Below are positions 39,880-50,836 of a DNA stretch of 64,000 nt, piece after piece. How positions within the stretch are numbered: position 1 is the first letter of the stretch; each line of letters begins with the position of its first letter. The stretch lies in assembly GCF_900184735.1 (NCBI RefSeq), contig NZ_LT855385.1:1-64000 (forward strand), in the 5' to 3' direction. The DNA comes from Paucisalibacillus globulus (GTDB lineage: Bacteria; Bacillota; Bacilli; Bacillales; Amphibacillaceae). The notes under the pieces are model-generated. The model was not told the origin of the DNA. It saw nothing but the letters and a program-made list of their open reading frames with translations, and searched no databases. The position numbers and the translations under genes are program-made.

Positions 39880-42196
39880 GTGATTCCTCCACTAAGGCGT
39901 GCTCTAAGACTTGGTCTAAATGACTTACAGATATAAATGTGAGTTCTTTCCTTACACTTTCAGGAATATCGTCTAAATCCTTTTTATTATCTTCAGGGAA
40001 GATAATCGTTGTGATTCCTGCGCGATGGGCACTTAATGATTTCTCCTTGAGGCCACCAATCGGTAGAACTCGACCTCTTAATGTAATTTCACCTGTCATG
40101 GCAACTTCTTTTTTTACTGCACGATTGGAAAGTGCTGATACTAGGGCTGTTGCCATTGTTATTCCAGCTGATGGGCCATCCTTAGGGGTTGCCCCTTCTG
40201 GAACATGAATATGGATATCATATTTCTCATGAAAATCAGGTTCAATACCGAGTTCTTCAGCTCTAGATCGAATATAACTGAATGCAGCTTGAGCAGATTC
40301 TTTCATTACATCTCCTAATTTTCCAGTAAGAGTAAGTTTACCCTTACCAGGATAGTGAGAAACCTCTATCGATAGAGTATCTCCGCCAGCTGTTGTGTAC
40401 GCAAGACCTGTTGCAGCACCAATTTGGTTTTCTGTTTCCATTTGTCCATAGCGGAAGATTGGTTTTCCTAGCAAATCTTCTAGGCTCTTCTCTGTAACAA
40501 CTACACGCTTCTTCTCATCTGATACAATTAATTTGGCAGCTTTCCTGCAGATCTTTGCAATTTGCCTTTCAAGGGTCCGAACACCAGCTTCCCTTGTATA
40601 CACTCTAATTAATTTCAACAATGCTTCATCACGAATTTGCAAATTGCTTTTTTTCAAGCCGTTTTCTTTCAATTGTTTTAGAACCAGATGTTCTTTTGCA
40701 ATATGAAGTTTCTCAAACTCTGTGTAGCCTGATAATGAAATAAGTTCCATCCTGTCTAAAAGTGGACCTGGTATATTATTTACATAGTTTGCAGTTGCAA
40801 TGAACAATACATTTGATAGATCATATGGTTCTTCAATAAAATGATCACTAAAGCTATTATTTTGTTCCGGGTCCAATACTTCCAGCATAGCTGAAGATGG
40901 ATCACCACGAAAATCATTTGACATTTTATCTATTTCATCTAATAAAAATACTGGATTCACTGTTTTAGCTTTACGCATTCCCTGAATAATACGACCAGGC
41001 ATTGCTCCAATATAAGTTCTACGATGACCACGAATCTCAGCCTCATCACGAACTCCACCTAAGGATATTCTGACGAAGTTTCGATTAACCGATTTAGCAA
41101 TAGATCTGGCTAAGGAAGTTTTTCCGACACCAGGAGGTCCTACCAAACAAAGAATAGGTCCCTTTAAAGAATTTGTTAGCTTTTGAACAGCTAAGTATTC
41201 TAGAATCCTTTCTTTGACCTTATCCAGCCCATAATGATCCCTATCTAGTATCTCTTGAGCTAACTTAATTTCTATTGTATCCTGTGACTTTTCAGTCCAT
41301 GGTAAGGCTAATAACCATTCTAAATAATTACGAATTACTGCACTCTCTGCAGATGACTGTGGAACTTTTTCATATCGCCCTAATTCCTTTAGTGCAACTT
41401 CTCTAATTCGTTCTGGCATATCCGACTCACCGATTTTTTTTCGCAAGTCGCTTACTTCACCAGATTTACCATCCTTATCACCGAGTTCTTTTTGAATAGC
41501 CTTCATTTGCTCCCGGAGATAGTACTCTTTTTGTGTTTTCTCCATGGAAGACTTTACTCGTTGACCAATTTTCTTCTCTAAGTCTAATACTTTCTTTTCA
41601 TTCGATATTAATTGGATTAAATGATGTAGTCTTTCCTGTGTATTCAACATTTCAAGTAAATCTTGTTTTTCTTTTAATTTAAGAGAAAGATGAGATGTAA
41701 TTATATCCGCTAATCTGCCTGGTTCTTCAATATCACTAACTGTTGTAAGAGTTTCTTTTGTGATCTTCCTAGACACTTTTACATATTGTTCAAAAAGTTT
41801 TAATATGTTACGCATTAATGCTTCTTCTTCGATTGCGTCGCCATATTCTTCCTCTAAATCTTGTACTTCTACTACGAATTCCTCTTCTTGATCGATAAAT
41901 CGTATAATTTCTCCTCGGTTTAGCCCTTCCACAAGTACACGAAATGTTCCATTTGGAAGCTTTAGCATTTGTTTAATCTTTGCTAATGTACCTATACGGT
42001 AAATTTCTTCAGGGGTTGGCTCATCGATACTTACTTTTTTTTGAGCTGCAAGAAAGATAATTTGATCATCTACCATTGCTTTTTCAATTGCTGCAACAGA
42101 TTTTTCTCTTCCTACATCTAGATGAAGTACCATTGTTGGAAATACTAATAAACCACGTAATGGGAGGAGGGGAACTTGTTTTGTATCACTTGACAT
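39860..42196 (-). CDS. lon: ATP-dependent protease Lon (LonA)
   Basis: LonA degrades misfolded and regulatory proteins. The ATG chosen ([15 protein letters not shown]) has GGAGGT upstream and gives 778 residues; an upstream ATG would add seven. Domains in order are the N-terminal substrate domain (to about 300), AAA+ module with [11 protein letters not shown] (about 350-360), and protease domain with catalytic Ser in [12 protein letters not shown] and Lys in [14 protein letters not shown]. In B. subtilis lonB lies upstream; here that space is taken by repeat copy 5. Confidence 0.98.
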   Translation of the reverse strand: MSSDTKQVPLLPLRGLLVFPTMVLHLDVGREKSVAAIEKAMVDDQIIFLAAQKKVSIDEPTPEEIYRIGTLAKIKQMLKLPNGTFRVLVEGLNRGEIIRFIDQEEEFVVEVQDLEEEYGDAIEEEALMRNILKLFEQYVKVSRKITKETLTTVSDIEEPGRLADIITSHLSLKLKEKQDLLEMLNTQERLHHLIQLISNEKKVLDLEKKIGQRVKSSMEKTQKEYYLREQMKAIQKELGDKDGKSGEVSDLRKKIGESDMPERIREVALKELGRYEKVPQSSAESAVIRNYLEWLLALPWTEKSQDTIEIKLAQEILDRDHYGLDKVKERILEYLAVQKLTNSLKGPILCLVGPPGVGKTSLARSIAKSVNRNFVRISLGGVRDEAEIRGHRRTYIGAMPGRIIQGMRKAKTVNPVFLLDEIDKMSNDFRGDPSSAMLEVLDPEQNNSFSDHFIEEPYDLSNVLFIATANYVNNIPGPLLDRMELISLSGYTEFEKLHIAKEHLVLKQLKENGLKKSNLQIRDEALLKLIRVYTREAGVRTLERQIAKICRKAAKLIVSDEKKRVVVTEKSLEDLLGKPIFRYGQMETENQIGAATGLAYTTAGGDTLSIEVSHYPGKGKLTLTGKLGDVMKESAQAAFSYIRSRAEELGIEPDFHEKYDIHIHVPEGATPKDGPSAGITMATALVSALSNRAVKKEVAMTGEITLRGRVLPIGGLKEKSLSAHRAGITTIIFPEDNKKDLDDIPESVRKELTFISVSHLDQVLEHALVEESHESNKR

Positions 42197-42420
42197 TATG
42201 TATGTACCTCCAAACAATCAAATTTCATTTTAAAAATATGTCTATATCCTCTTAAAGTTTATAGAACTGTTATTAGTTTGTAAATTAATTGAGTTTCCTA
42301 ATTAGTTTACCCTTGGTTTTAGTAACTAATTCTTGATATTACCTACCAGCCAGATCCAACCGGTCACACTTCTCTTATTCATTTAGCATCTAAATGTTTA
42401 TTCTTTTCAAAACAACAGTT

Positions 42421-42917
42421 GATAGAAACTGCGCGGTAACTAGTTTAATTAAAACAGAATTAGTTATTGGGTATAGCTGTTCGACACCGCTCCGGCAGAA
42501 TACTCCGCTTTCCGCGGGCCCGGCCTCAGCCTCCTCGAGGGAAGTTCGCCTCTGCGGGGTCTTCGGACACGTGCTTTTCCCGCAGGAGTCTACGTATTCT
42601 GCCTGCGCTGGTTTAGTTTTCTAATTAATGTTAGAGGTTAAATTACGTATTTTAATAATTAAATGCTATTAAATTTATTCATTTCCTTCTTACTAGCGAA
42701 GGAAATACACGGAGACTCCTTGAAAAAGAACATCACTTTTTCTGCGTGCGATGCATTGCTGCCGTAGCATTCCTTGTCCTGCGGGAGGATAGGCATAGGT
42801 GAGACCCCGCAGTGCGTAAGCTCGAGGAGGCTCACCAGCCGCCCGCGGAAAGCGGAGTGTATTTCCGTAGCGAGTATGGTCCTCTATCCAAGATGCTTAT
42901 TTACCGCACAGTTTCTA
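42421..42917. repeat. Compound hairpin repeat, copy 5 (B-outer left, A-outer right)
   Basis: The termini are GATAGAAACTGCGCGGTAAC at 42421-42440 and TTACCGCACAGTTTCTA at 42901-42917. The left arm 42489-42613 is type B with a CTCGAGGG apex. The right arm 42692-42872 is type A, with cassette M1 at about 42718-42780 between GAGACTCC and GCGGGAGG. The AT-rich spacer is about 78 bp. Its left flank is related to that of copy 7. It lies between lon and clpX, where B. subtilis has lonB. Confidence 0.92.
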
Positions 42918-42968
42918 ACATATTTTGTAATCAATATTAAGCTTTAAATTAATAAGCTGATAAAAAAG

Positions 42969-43036
42969 GGCTGACTAGGGACTTTAATTCCGCTTCAGAT
43001 GATCATCTGGTTGGGAGCAAAGAATCCTAGTCAGCC
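42969..43036 (-). terminator. Large two-tier terminator after clpX
   Basis: An outer 11-bp stem GGCTGACTAGG/CCTAGTCAGCC encloses a 46-base loop that itself holds the 14-base palindrome CAGATGATCATCTG (42996-43009). The outer stem is followed on the minus strand by CCTTTTTTA. It lies 25 bp past the clpX stop. Confidence 0.8.
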
Positions 43037-43061
43037 TCTTTGGTTAATGTTTGTTTATTGA

Positions 43062-44339
43062 TTAAGCACTTTCTTTTGGTAACTTTGTAATTTCTTCCGT
43101 AACGGTTCCATCAGTAAAATACAGTTTTGGACTACCGTTTTCGTTGGTGACTGTTTCCTTGGTGATGACACATTTTTTAATATCTTCACGAGAAGGAAGT
43201 TCGAACATTACATCTAACATAATAGTTTCGATGATGGATCGTAAGCCACGAGCACCAGTATTTCGTTCAATGGCTTTTTTAGCAATTTCTACTAATGCTT
43301 CCTCTTCAAATTCGAGTTCAACATTATCTATTTGGAATAATTTCTCATATTGTTTAACTAGAGCGTTCTTTGGCTTTGTTAATATCTCAACTAAAGCAGA
43401 TTCATCTAATGGCTCTAAGCTACCAATAACAGGTAATCTTCCAATAAATTCTGGGATTAATCCGAAGCGATGTAAATCCTCAGGTAAGACTTTTGCTAGT
43501 AATTGACCTTTATCCAACTCTTCCTGCTTTTCATTGGCACCGAATCCAATAACCTTTTTACCAAGTCTTCGTTTAATGATTTGCTCGATACCATCAAATG
43601 CTCCACCACAAATAAATAGGATGTTTGTTGTGTCGATTTGGATAAACTCTTGATGTGGGTGTTTACGTCCACCTTGAGGAGGCACACTCGCTACAGTTCC
43701 TTCCAAGATTTTAAGAAGTGCTTGTTGAACACCTTCACCAGAAACATCTCGAGTGATAGACGGATTCTCGGATTTACGTGCAACTTTGTCAATCTCATCA
43801 ATATAAATGATACCTTTTTCAGCTTTTTCAATATCATAATCTGCCGCTTGAATTAGCTTAAGCAAAATGTTCTCTACATCTTCACCAACATATCCGGCTT
43901 CTGTTAGAGAAGTGGCATCTGCCATTGCAAATGGAACATTGAGTATTCTAGCTAAAGTTTGGGCAAGTAGTGTTTTACCACTACCTGTTGGCCCAAGCAT
44001 TGCAATATTACTCTTGGATAGTTCCACATCATCATTACTCTTAGGTGAGTTAATACGCTTGTAATGATTATATACCGCTACAGAAAGGTTCTTTTTGGCC
44101 TTTTCTTGTCCAATTACATAATCGTCTAATATGTCACAGATTTCTTTTGGTTTTGGAACTTCTTTGAATTCCAATTCTTCTTCTGTTCCAAGCTCTTCCT
44201 CTACGATTTCAGTACAAAGTTCTATACATTCATCACATATATAAACGCCAGGTCCAGCGACTAGTTTACGTACTTGTTCTTGACTCTTACCACAAAACGA
44301 GCACTTAAGTTGCCCTTTTTCATCATTAAATTTAAACAT
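43062..44339 (-). CDS. clpX: ATP-dependent Clp protease ATP-binding subunit ClpX
   Basis: ClpX unfolds substrates and feeds them to ClpP. The ATG chosen ([17 protein letters not shown]) with GGGGTG upstream gives 425 residues. The N-terminal zinc-binding domain (CSFC...CDEC), Walker [12 protein letters not shown] (about 117-127), the pore loop [11 protein letters not shown] motif GGRKHPHQE and ClpP-binding loop KVIGFGANE are all present. It is transcribed away from tig and has its own terminator. Confidence 0.98.
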   Translation of the reverse strand: MFKFNDEKGQLKCSFCGKSQEQVRKLVAGPGVYICDECIELCTEIVEEELGTEEELEFKEVPKPKEICDILDDYVIGQEKAKKNLSVAVYNHYKRINSPKSNDDVELSKSNIAMLGPTGSGKTLLAQTLARILNVPFAMADATSLTEAGYVGEDVENILLKLIQAADYDIEKAEKGIIYIDEIDKVARKSENPSITRDVSGEGVQQALLKILEGTVASVPPQGGRKHPHQEFIQIDTTNILFICGGAFDGIEQIIKRRLGKKVIGFGANEKQEELDKGQLLAKVLPEDLHRFGLIPEFIGRLPVIGSLEPLDESALVEILTKPKNALVKQYEKLFQIDNVELEFEEEALVEIAKKAIERNTGARGLRSIIETIMLDVMFELPSREDIKKCVITKETVTNENGSPKLYFTDGTVTEEITKLPKESA

Positions 44340-44738
44340 TAAATTCACCCCTAAAGTTTCTGGTCGAATAACACAAAACGTTAAGTTATAATAGTTATCA
44401 TATCAGAAGGTGTTTTGAAAACAAAATAATTTACCCTGAGTTTGCTATATACGCATCTTGATAGTGGTTTACTTTGTATTCAATCTAAATATAATCCATA
44501 ACTAATCATTTTGTATTTCATTAGTTTATATTAGTATATGTCACTATGCCCAATAAAATTGACAATGAAACGCGCAAGATTGGACTTTGTTTTTTAATCA
44601 TACTAAAAATACCTTTAAATTACTAAAGAAAAGGGTTATAATCCTAGCTTTTTTAGTAGTAACAATTATCATAGTGTAAAAAAACAAGGTACGAAATCTC
44701 GCACCTTGTTTTTTGTATCGTAACAGTTTTGTATTTAA
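44340..44738. other. clpX-tig intergenic region
   Basis: This 399-bp gap holds AT-rich sequence that must contain the clpX promoter, and the tig terminator at 44679-44714. I see no ORF with a ribosome site and no copy of the hairpin repeat. Confidence 0.6.
44679..44714 (-). terminator. Intrinsic terminator of tig
   Basis: A 12-bp stem AAAAAACAAGGT/ACCTTGTTTTTT with a short loop lies 24 bp after the tig stop and has T runs on both strands. Confidence 0.92.
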
Positions 44739-46028
44739 TTATGCAACTGTTTTACTATTTTCTACTAAGAAATCAATTGCTTTACGGAATAATAAATCTT
44801 CCTTAATTGCATCTAGGTTTCCACCTAGCATTTGCTTCAATTGTTCCTTATCAGTACCATACATACCTGCCATTGTTTCTAACTCAGCATTTACGTCTTC
44901 ATCAGAAACGTCTAGGTTTTCAGCTTTTACAATTGCTTCTAATGTAAGGTTTGTTTTAACTCGCTTACCAGCATCTTCGCGCATTTGTTCTTTTAATGCA
45001 TTCTCATCTTGACCAGAGAATTGGTAGTAAAGATCAAGCGTCATACCTTGCATTTGAAGACGTTGTTCAAATTCACGCATCATACGATCAAGCTCAGAAT
45101 CTACCATAACTACTGGAACTTCAACTTCTGCATTATCAGTTGCTTTATTAATCAACTCTTCACGTTTTGCATTATCTGCATTTTGTTTCTTCTCTGATTC
45201 TAGTTGCTCACGTTTTTTAGTTTTTAATGCATCTAATGTTTCTACTTCATCATCAACATCTTTTGCAAATTCATCATCTAATTCAGGTAGTTCTTTTGAC
45301 TTAATTTCATGGATAGTAACTTTGAATGTAGCTTCTTTACCAGCTAATTCTTCAGCATGGTAATCTTCTGGGAACGTTACTTGAATTTCCGTTTCAACGC
45401 CAGCTTCTTTACCAACTAATTTTTCTTCAAATCCAGGAATAAATTGACCTGAGCCAATTTCTAATGAATGATTTTCACCTTTACCACCCTCGAAAGCTTC
45501 ACCATCTAAGAATCCTTCAAAGTCCATTACTACAGTGTCGCCTTCTTCAACGGAACCTTCTTCTTTTACAACTAACTCTGCATGACGCTCTCTAAGTTGT
45601 TGTAATTCGTTATCTACATCCTCATCTGTTACAGCAACTTCAAGTTCTTCTACCTCTAGACCTTTGTAATCACCTAGTTTTACTTCAGGTTTAACTGTCA
45701 CATCTGCGGTAAATACTAATGCTTTTCCTCTTTCAATTTCTTTAATATCAATGCTTGGTTGATCAATTGGATCAATTCCAGACTCTTCCACTGCTTTTAC
45801 ATAAGCATCAGGTAATACGATATCTACTGCATCTTGATATAGAGATTCCACACCGAAACGTTTCTCGAACATTGCACGTGGCATTTTACCCTTACGGAAT
45901 CCTGGAACCTGAACTGTTTTAACAACCTTTGCGAAGGCTTTATCTAAAGCTGTTTCAAATTCCTCTGCAGGAACTTCAAACGTTAATACTCCTTCATTAC
46001 CTTCTTTTTTCTCCCATTTTACTGACAT
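44739..46028 (-). CDS. tig: Trigger factor
   Basis: Trigger factor is the ribosome-bound chaperone and prolyl isomerase. The ATG chosen ([13 protein letters not shown]) with GGAGGG upstream gives 429 residues. The ribosome-binding motif [15 protein letters not shown] (about 38-52), the FKBP-type domain (about 150-245, [15 protein letters not shown]) and the helical C-terminal domain are all recognisable. It lies between ysoA and clpX as in B. subtilis. Confidence 0.98.
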   Translation of the reverse strand: MSVKWEKKEGNEGVLTFEVPAEEFETALDKAFAKVVKTVQVPGFRKGKMPRAMFEKRFGVESLYQDAVDIVLPDAYVKAVEESGIDPIDQPSIDIKEIERGKALVFTADVTVKPEVKLGDYKGLEVEELEVAVTDEDVDNELQQLRERHAELVVKEEGSVEEGDTVVMDFEGFLDGEAFEGGKGENHSLEIGSGQFIPGFEEKLVGKEAGVETEIQVTFPEDYHAEELAGKEATFKVTIHEIKSKELPELDDEFAKDVDDEVETLDALKTKKREQLESEKKQNADNAKREELINKATDNAEVEVPVVMVDSELDRMMREFEQRLQMQGMTLDLYYQFSGQDENALKEQMREDAGKRVKTNLTLEAIVKAENLDVSDEDVNAELETMAGMYGTDKEQLKQMLGGNLDAIKEDLLFRKAIDFLVENSKTVA

Positions 46029-46178
46029 ATAAATTCCCTCCAAAATCTATTATTTCCATTAACTACTTAAATTCATTAATTAGATTTAACCTTAAATTAC
46101 AATTCACTTGTTAATTTGCAACCATCTTATTATACCATATTTATATACCCTTTCAAGCCATAAGCAAAAGTTAATGAC

Positions 46179-47156
46179 TTAATCCTCAATGATAGATAGA
46201 TATAGATGTTCACTTTTTATTATTTCATCAAGGTAGTATTTAAGATGCTTATCCATCGGGTCCTCTCCACCATGGTCTAAAATATAATTACTGAAATTCA
46301 CTAAAGTCTCTGAGATTAATTCTTTATCATCACTTGGCGGAAGTATTGGATAATGTACATAAAGGTAACGATATAACGATTCAGATAAAAATATGTTCAT
46401 AATTGGATTATTTTGTTCAAAGTTTCTTAGGTCATACATAATTGCTTTATATATATCTAGTTCTTTAATTTCGGGAATGTCGATAGGCTTTACCTGTAAT
46501 TCTTGCCCAAGTTTATTAACCTTAACCAACTTTGAATAGCTTTGTTCTTGTAACCATATGAAAATGGCGGTTTTTATTACTGGGTGTACGCTATGATGAA
46601 CTAGTAATTTAATAACCGCAGTATCAGGTTTAATATTCATTCTTCTTAGCTGCATAATATTGCGCCATTGTTTCTTATGATCAGAACTTTTAACAGCTTG
46701 TAATAATTCTTCTATGTAAAGAGATGTCTTTTCGTCCACAAGATCAGATTCCATTTTTTCACTCACATCATATAACTGTAAGAATTGTTCTCTAAGGATA
46801 GATGGCAGGTTATCAGATGTAAGTTCCTCCTCTATTCTTTCCTTTAGAAGGTCATATTTATTAGATTGAAATAAAATAGTGAGATAAATATGTACAAAAT
46901 GGAAATAATGCTCATTATGTTTATCTTGGATAATTTCTTCGCACATATCTTCCGCTTCCTGCAAGCGACCTAATTCCATTAAACACATCATTTTACCAAT
47001 TAGTATTTCCTGGTCAGTTACTTGATATTGAATTAGTTCATTTATCTTTTCCAAAGCTTCTTCATACCGCTTTGCCTGCAAGTCTTGAAGACTCTCTTCT
47101 TTTAATGATTCTTTCCATTTTGGAAAGAGAATAATATTTTCATCCTCTGTATGCAT
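46179..47156 (-). CDS. ysoA: TPR-containing protein YsoA
   Basis: The 325-residue product has tetratricopeptide-like helical repeats near the N-terminus (QAKRYEEALEKINELIQYQ, then LMELGRLQEAEDMCEEII) and a less distinctive helical C-terminal part. No catalytic motif is visible. The position upstream of tig and the repeat character match B. subtilis ysoA, whose function is not established to my knowledge. The ATG with AGAGGTG 5-6 bp upstream (MHTEDENIILFPKW) was preferred over a longer frame with a spurious hydrophobic lead. Confidence 0.85.
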   Translation of the reverse strand: MHTEDENIILFPKWKESLKEESLQDLQAKRYEEALEKINELIQYQVTDQEILIGKMMCLMELGRLQEAEDMCEEIIQDKHNEHYFHFVHIYLTILFQSNKYDLLKERIEEELTSDNLPSILREQFLQLYDVSEKMESDLVDEKTSLYIEELLQAVKSSDHKKQWRNIMQLRRMNIKPDTAVIKLLVHHSVHPVIKTAIFIWLQEQSYSKLVKVNKLGQELQVKPIDIPEIKELDIYKAIMYDLRNFEQNNPIMNIFLSESLYRYLYVHYPILPPSDDKELISETLVNFSNYILDHGGEDPMDKHLKYYLDEIIKSEHLYLSIIED

Positions 47157-47246
47157 GTTTTCACCTCTTATCGTAGTTTTATCGATTAATATAAGTAAAA
47201 TACATGGTAAACTCCTAAGCATACTTCTTAGGAATACCAAAACATT

Positions 47247-47276
47247 AAAAAAGAAACCTATGGAAATAGGTTTCTT
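47247..47276 (-). terminator. Terminator of the tRNA-Gly/tRNA-Arg unit
   Basis: The stem AAAAGAAACCTAT/ATAGGTTTCTTTT with a 4-base loop lies just after tRNA-Arg and is followed by T on the minus strand. Confidence 0.88.
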
Positions 47277-47284
47277 TTCTTAGA

Positions 47285-47358
47285 CGTCCCAGGAGAGATT
47301 CGAACTCCCGACCCACAGCTTAGAAGGCTGTTGCTCTATCCTGCTGAGCTACTGGGAC
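47285..47358 (-). tRNA. tRNA-Arg (anticodon UCU)
   Basis: On the minus strand a complete cloverleaf starts GUCCCAGUAGCUCAGC and has an anticodon stem ACAGC/GCUGU around loop CUUCUAA (anticodon UCU, codon AGA). The T arm with GUUCGAAUC and acceptor end CUGGGAC-G complete it. The CCA end is not encoded. Confidence 0.95.
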
Positions 47359-47369
47359 AAATGTATAAG

Positions 47370-47440
47370 AGCGGGTGATGGGAATCGAACCCACGACATC
47401 AGCTTGGAAGGCTGGAGTTTTACCATTAAACTACACCCGC
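47370..47440 (-). tRNA. tRNA-Gly (anticodon UCC)
   Basis: On the minus strand the gene starts GCGGGUGUAGUUUAAUGG and has loop CUUCCAA (anticodon UCC, codon GGA). The T arm GUUCGAUUC and acceptor CACCCGC-U follow. The anticodon stem reads CCAGC/GCUGA, so the outermost pair is a C-A mismatch. CCA is not encoded. It is 11 bp upstream of tRNA-Arg. Confidence 0.95.
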
Positions 47441-47564
47441 ATGTCAGATATAAGTATTATATTATTTTTTAAACAATTCCATGCATTTTTTTGGTCACAA
47501 GAATCATTATAGGCAGTTTCGTTTTTATTGTCAACACTTAATTCTTATTCGCAAAATAAAGCAT

Positions 47565-47601
47565 CAGTTGAAGGATATCTAAACGGTCTATCCTTCAACT
47601 G
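47565..47601 (-). terminator. Intrinsic terminator of the gerM-ysnB group
   Basis: A perfect 13-bp stem CAGTTGAAGGATA and its complement with an 11-base loop lies 6 bp past the ysnB stop; the minus strand continues ATGCTTTATTTTG. Confidence 0.82.
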
Positions 47602-47606
47602 AAATC

Positions 47607-48116
47607 TTATAAACTCGTTACAAAAGATAACTCTTCAACCTTCTTGCCTTCTAATGTGATAAAATCAACTGCTATTTCCTCGTTTGTTTCCCAAGTTATG
47701 ATTGCATAAGTTTTCTCTGATCGTGTTCTTGGCAAACGAATACTTCCAGGGTTTAGGAATAACTTTTGATTGACCTTTTCCGCTCCTGCGATATGTGAAT
47801 GGCCAAAACAAACGATATCTGCACTTTTTTCTTCTGCACTATAAGCTAAATTCATCAGGTTCATTTTCACATTATGTAAATGGCCGTGCACAACAAAAAA
47901 TGTTAAACCATTAATTTCCTTCTTCTGTTCATTAGGAAATTTCCCATTGAAATCACAATTTCCTGCAACTGTAATAACATTTTCTAATTCTTTGGCATCT
48001 TCTCTAAGTTCGGAATCACCACAATGAATAACAAAATCGGCTTTCTCACGATTCTTAATATGTTGAATTTCTTTTGTTAATCCATGGCTATCACTCAAGA
48101 TTACTACTTTTGTCAC
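47607..48116 (-). CDS. ysnB: YfcE-type metallophosphoesterase YsnB
   Basis: The 169-residue protein is a calcineurin-like phosphodiesterase of the YfcE/MJ0936 group. It has the metal-site motifs SDSHG (near the N-terminus), VIHCGDSELRED, VAGNCD, VVHGHLH and CFGHSHIAG. The physiological substrate is unknown. The GTG start with GGAG 8 bp upstream was chosen over a GTG three codons earlier. It lies 13 bp downstream of rdgB in the same operon. Confidence 0.88.
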   Translation of the reverse strand: MTKVVILSDSHGLTKEIQHIKNREKADFVIHCGDSELREDAKELENVITVAGNCDFNGKFPNEQKKEINGLTFFVVHGHLHNVKMNLMNLAYSAEEKSADIVCFGHSHIAGAEKVNQKLFLNPGSIRLPRTRSEKTYAIITWETNEEIAVDFITLEGKKVEELSFVTSL

Positions 48117-48129
48117 GATATCCACTCCA

Positions 48130-48726
48130 CTAGCCTTGATTTTTAATCCAATCCTCTAACTGACTAATTGCATTGCTACGATGACTTATCTTATTTTTCT
48201 CATCTGGAGTAAGTTCTGCCATAGTTTGCTTATATCCATTAGGAATAAAAATAGGATCATAACCAAATCCATGATTTCCTATTTCTTCCGTTCCAATTGT
48301 CCCCTCACAGATACCTTTCTTATAAAGGGTTGGTTTACCAGGTATAGAAACAGATAGCACACATACAAACCTGGCAGTACGCTCTTCTTCAGGTACATTT
48401 ACTAACTCTTGTAATACTTTATGAATATTCTTCTTATCATCTTTAGGTTCTCCTGCATAACGTGCAGAATAAATTCCCGGTCTCCCATCTAATGCATCAA
48501 TGATTAACCCCGAGTCATCTGCCATAACGGGGATATTTAATATCTTACATATTCCTTCCGATTTTAAAGCAGCATTCTCTTCAAATGTTGACCCAGTTTC
48601 TTCAATATCGGGCAGTTCTTCTTCTATGTCTAATAAAGAAACTGCTTTAATTCCATATCGGTCGAATAATGTTTTAAATTCTTCTGCTTTTCCAGCATTC
48701 CTTGTAGCAATTAAGATTTCTTTCAT
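48130..48726 (-). CDS. rdgB: dITP/XTP pyrophosphatase (RdgB/HAM1 family)
   Basis: This enzyme hydrolyses non-canonical purine triphosphates (ITP, dITP, XTP) and keeps them out of nucleic acids. The 198-residue protein has the N-terminal TRNAGKAEEF motif, the catalytic-metal segment MADDSGL, the YSARYAG motif and GFGYDPIFIP. It is the ysnA homologue and lies between rph and ysnB, the order in B. subtilis. Confidence 0.95.
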   Translation of the reverse strand: MKEILIATRNAGKAEEFKTLFDRYGIKAVSLLDIEEELPDIEETGSTFEENAALKSEGICKILNIPVMADDSGLIIDALDGRPGIYSARYAGEPKDDKKNIHKVLQELVNVPEEERTARFVCVLSVSIPGKPTLYKKGICEGTIGTEEIGNHGFGYDPIFIPNGYKQTMAELTPDEKNKISHRSNAISQLEDWIKNQG

Positions 48727-48738
48727 TTATTTAACTCC

Positions 48739-49488
48739 TTATTTACGTGTTTCACCGATACGTGTTACTAGTTCTCCCAAGGATTCTTTTTGTAATGTAA
48801 AGATTTCCTGTAAACCTTCATCTGCTAGTTTCAATAGTTTTTGTAATTGATCCATAGAAAACGTCGCTTCTTCTCCGGTTCCTTGTATTTCAACGAATTC
48901 ACCTGAACCAGTCATCACAATATTCATATCGACATTTGCTTTAGAGTCTTCTTCATAGTTCAAATCTAATATCTCCGTTCCATCCGGAAGTATACCGACT
49001 GATGTAGCTGCAAGAAAATCCGTTACTGGCATTTTCTTTAATGTGTTTTTCTCTAATAGTTTACCAAAAGCAAGAACAAGAGCAACATACGCTCCAGTAA
49101 TAGAGGCGGTTCTTGTCCCACCGTCCGCTTGAATGACATCACAGTCAATCCATACCGTTCTTTCTCCAATATTATCTAAATCAACTACTGAGCGAAGAGC
49201 TCTTCCAATTAGTCTTTGAATCTCCATAGTTCTTCCAGATACTTTTCCTTTAGAAGACTCACGAATATTTCTATCTTGAGTGGCACGGGGTAACATAGCA
49301 TATTCTGCAGTGATCCACCCTTTTCCTTGTCCACGCATAAAAGGAGGAACCCTGTCTTCAATGGTAGCATTACAAATTACTTTTGTTTCGCCAACTTGTA
49401 TTAAGACAGAGCCTTCTGGATGCTTTATAAAATTTGTAGTAATGGTAATAGGTCGTAAATTATTTACATTTCGTTGATCGGTTCTCAT
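48739..49488 (-). CDS. rph: Ribonuclease PH
   Basis: RNase PH trims tRNA 3' ends phosphorolytically. The 249-residue protein has R-N-L-R-P-I-T at the start, EYAMLPRAT, the phosphate-binding segment [10 protein letters not shown] and [20 protein letters not shown] (about 118-137). The C-terminal LDLNYEEDS motif completes it. Length is normal. It is the first gene of rph-rdgB-ysnB, after the gerM terminator. Confidence 0.97.
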   Translation of the reverse strand: MRTDQRNVNNLRPITITTNFIKHPEGSVLIQVGETKVICNATIEDRVPPFMRGQGKGWITAEYAMLPRATQDRNIRESSKGKVSGRTMEIQRLIGRALRSVVDLDNIGERTVWIDCDVIQADGGTRTASITGAYVALVLAFGKLLEKNTLKKMPVTDFLAATSVGILPDGTEILDLNYEEDSKANVDMNIVMTGSGEFVEIQGTGEEATFSMDQLQKLLKLADEGLQEIFTLQKESLGELVTRIGETRK

Positions 49489-49634
49489 GTTTAAACTCCT
49501 CCTTCTCTAGAATTTAGCTTATCATATTTTACTGGAAAGATTCACCTTATTACAATCAGATGCTCAAGTAAGGATTGATGTATGTATCTCAATCCCTAAA
49601 TACTTTCCTCTTTACCTAAAGATTCATCAATAAT

Positions 49635-49671
49635 AATAAAAAAAGAAGAGCAAAATTGCCTGCTCCTCTTA
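49635..49671 (-). terminator. Intrinsic terminator of gerM
   Basis: On the minus strand the stem AAGAGGAGCA/TGCTCTTCTT (one bulge) around GGCAATTT is followed by T7. It lies 11 bp after the gerM stop. Confidence 0.8.
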
Positions 49672-49681
49672 TCTTATACTA

Positions 49682-50767
49682 TTATAACTTTTCAGATGGT
49701 GTAAGTGAATCACGTGTTACAGGTTCTGAGTAAACTTCTCCACTTTCATTGGCTATTTGCTCGACATTTTCAACCTTGATATTAACCGCTTCAATTGATT
49801 CTTGTTCTGTAAGGGTGCGTACCAAAGTTTCCATTACTTCATCTGCTATTACTCCATTTTCCATATCTTTTAAAATATCCTGATTAAATTCAAGCTCTAA
49901 TACTCCGCTATTTAATTTAGGATTATTTAGTAACATGGTCTGATCATTAAAAACATGCATTAGATTCGTGTCATAAGCAGGCCCTTCTATAAGTGCATCT
50001 ACGATTGCCTGATGAACATCTCCATCTTTGACTTCTAGGTATTGGGTTACCGGAACAAAATATTGGTTATCATCGTGTTCTGTCGGAAAATACATGGTAA
50101 CCGCTTTACTGTTGATCAAATCGACTGTATCTGTCTGTACTATGTTAATTCCATTCGCTCTGGTGTATCCATTTGAAATTGGAGTACCATCAACTGGCAT
50201 TGAAGATAAATCCTTACCACCAACCCGAAGCTTAACACGATCAATCGTATCAAATTGGGTTAAGGTAAATGTCATTGCTTCTAATATTCTCTTTTCATCC
50301 TTTGCTGCATACTCATTAAATTCTTCCGATAAATCAACAGTGGCCGTACCTGCTTCAATGCTTAATCCAAGTACTTCTGTTCCAGCAGGTAATACTGCTT
50401 GGAATCCATTTGGTAATAATGATGTAACCGGTCCATCCTGCACAAGATATTCTAGCACTTGTGAAGCAACTTCTTTAGAGTCCGGTACCGGTAATTCAAC
50501 ATTTTGTGGCGCTACTAATCCATTCGAATCTAGTAGAAATAACTGACGCATTACAGTTTGAGTCGCCTCTTCTGATTGATCAGCTTCTTCCGTTTCCTCT
50601 TGATTACCTGCCTCATTATCAGTTGCTTGATTTTCTTGTCCATCAACAGCTTCCGCATTCGGTGGTGGATCCATATCAGGCAGTGATTGCTCTCCTTGGA
50701 AACATCCAGTTAATAACATTAACGTAAATAATGATGCAAGTAATATTAGCAAATTTCGCTTTCTCAT
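49682..50767 (-). CDS. gerM: Spore germination/engulfment lipoprotein GerM
   Basis: GerM is a mother-cell membrane lipoprotein needed for sporulation and spore germination, and it contributes to the SpoIIIA-SpoIIQ complex. The 361-residue product has a lipobox (LLTGC, Cys about 22), an acidic Gln/Glu-rich linker and two GerMN beta-alpha domains (about 85-205 and 230-345), each with the LxVxxGxATVDLS-type strand pattern. GGAGGG precedes the ATG. Context upstream of rph matches B. subtilis. Confidence 0.93.
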   Translation of the reverse strand: MRKRNLLILLASLFTLMLLTGCFQGEQSLPDMDPPPNAEAVDGQENQATDNEAGNQEETEEADQSEEATQTVMRQLFLLDSNGLVAPQNVELPVPDSKEVASQVLEYLVQDGPVTSLLPNGFQAVLPAGTEVLGLSIEAGTATVDLSEEFNEYAAKDEKRILEAMTFTLTQFDTIDRVKLRVGGKDLSSMPVDGTPISNGYTRANGINIVQTDTVDLINSKAVTMYFPTEHDDNQYFVPVTQYLEVKDGDVHQAIVDALIEGPAYDTNLMHVFNDQTMLLNNPKLNSGVLELEFNQDILKDMENGVIADEVMETLVRTLTEQESIEAVNIKVENVEQIANESGEVYSEPVTRDSLTPSEKL

Positions 50768-50836
50768 GTCATTCCCTCCTACGATGGTTTGTACTACTAT
50801 GTATACGAGCCTATTTTTAATTTAGACCTTTTGAAT

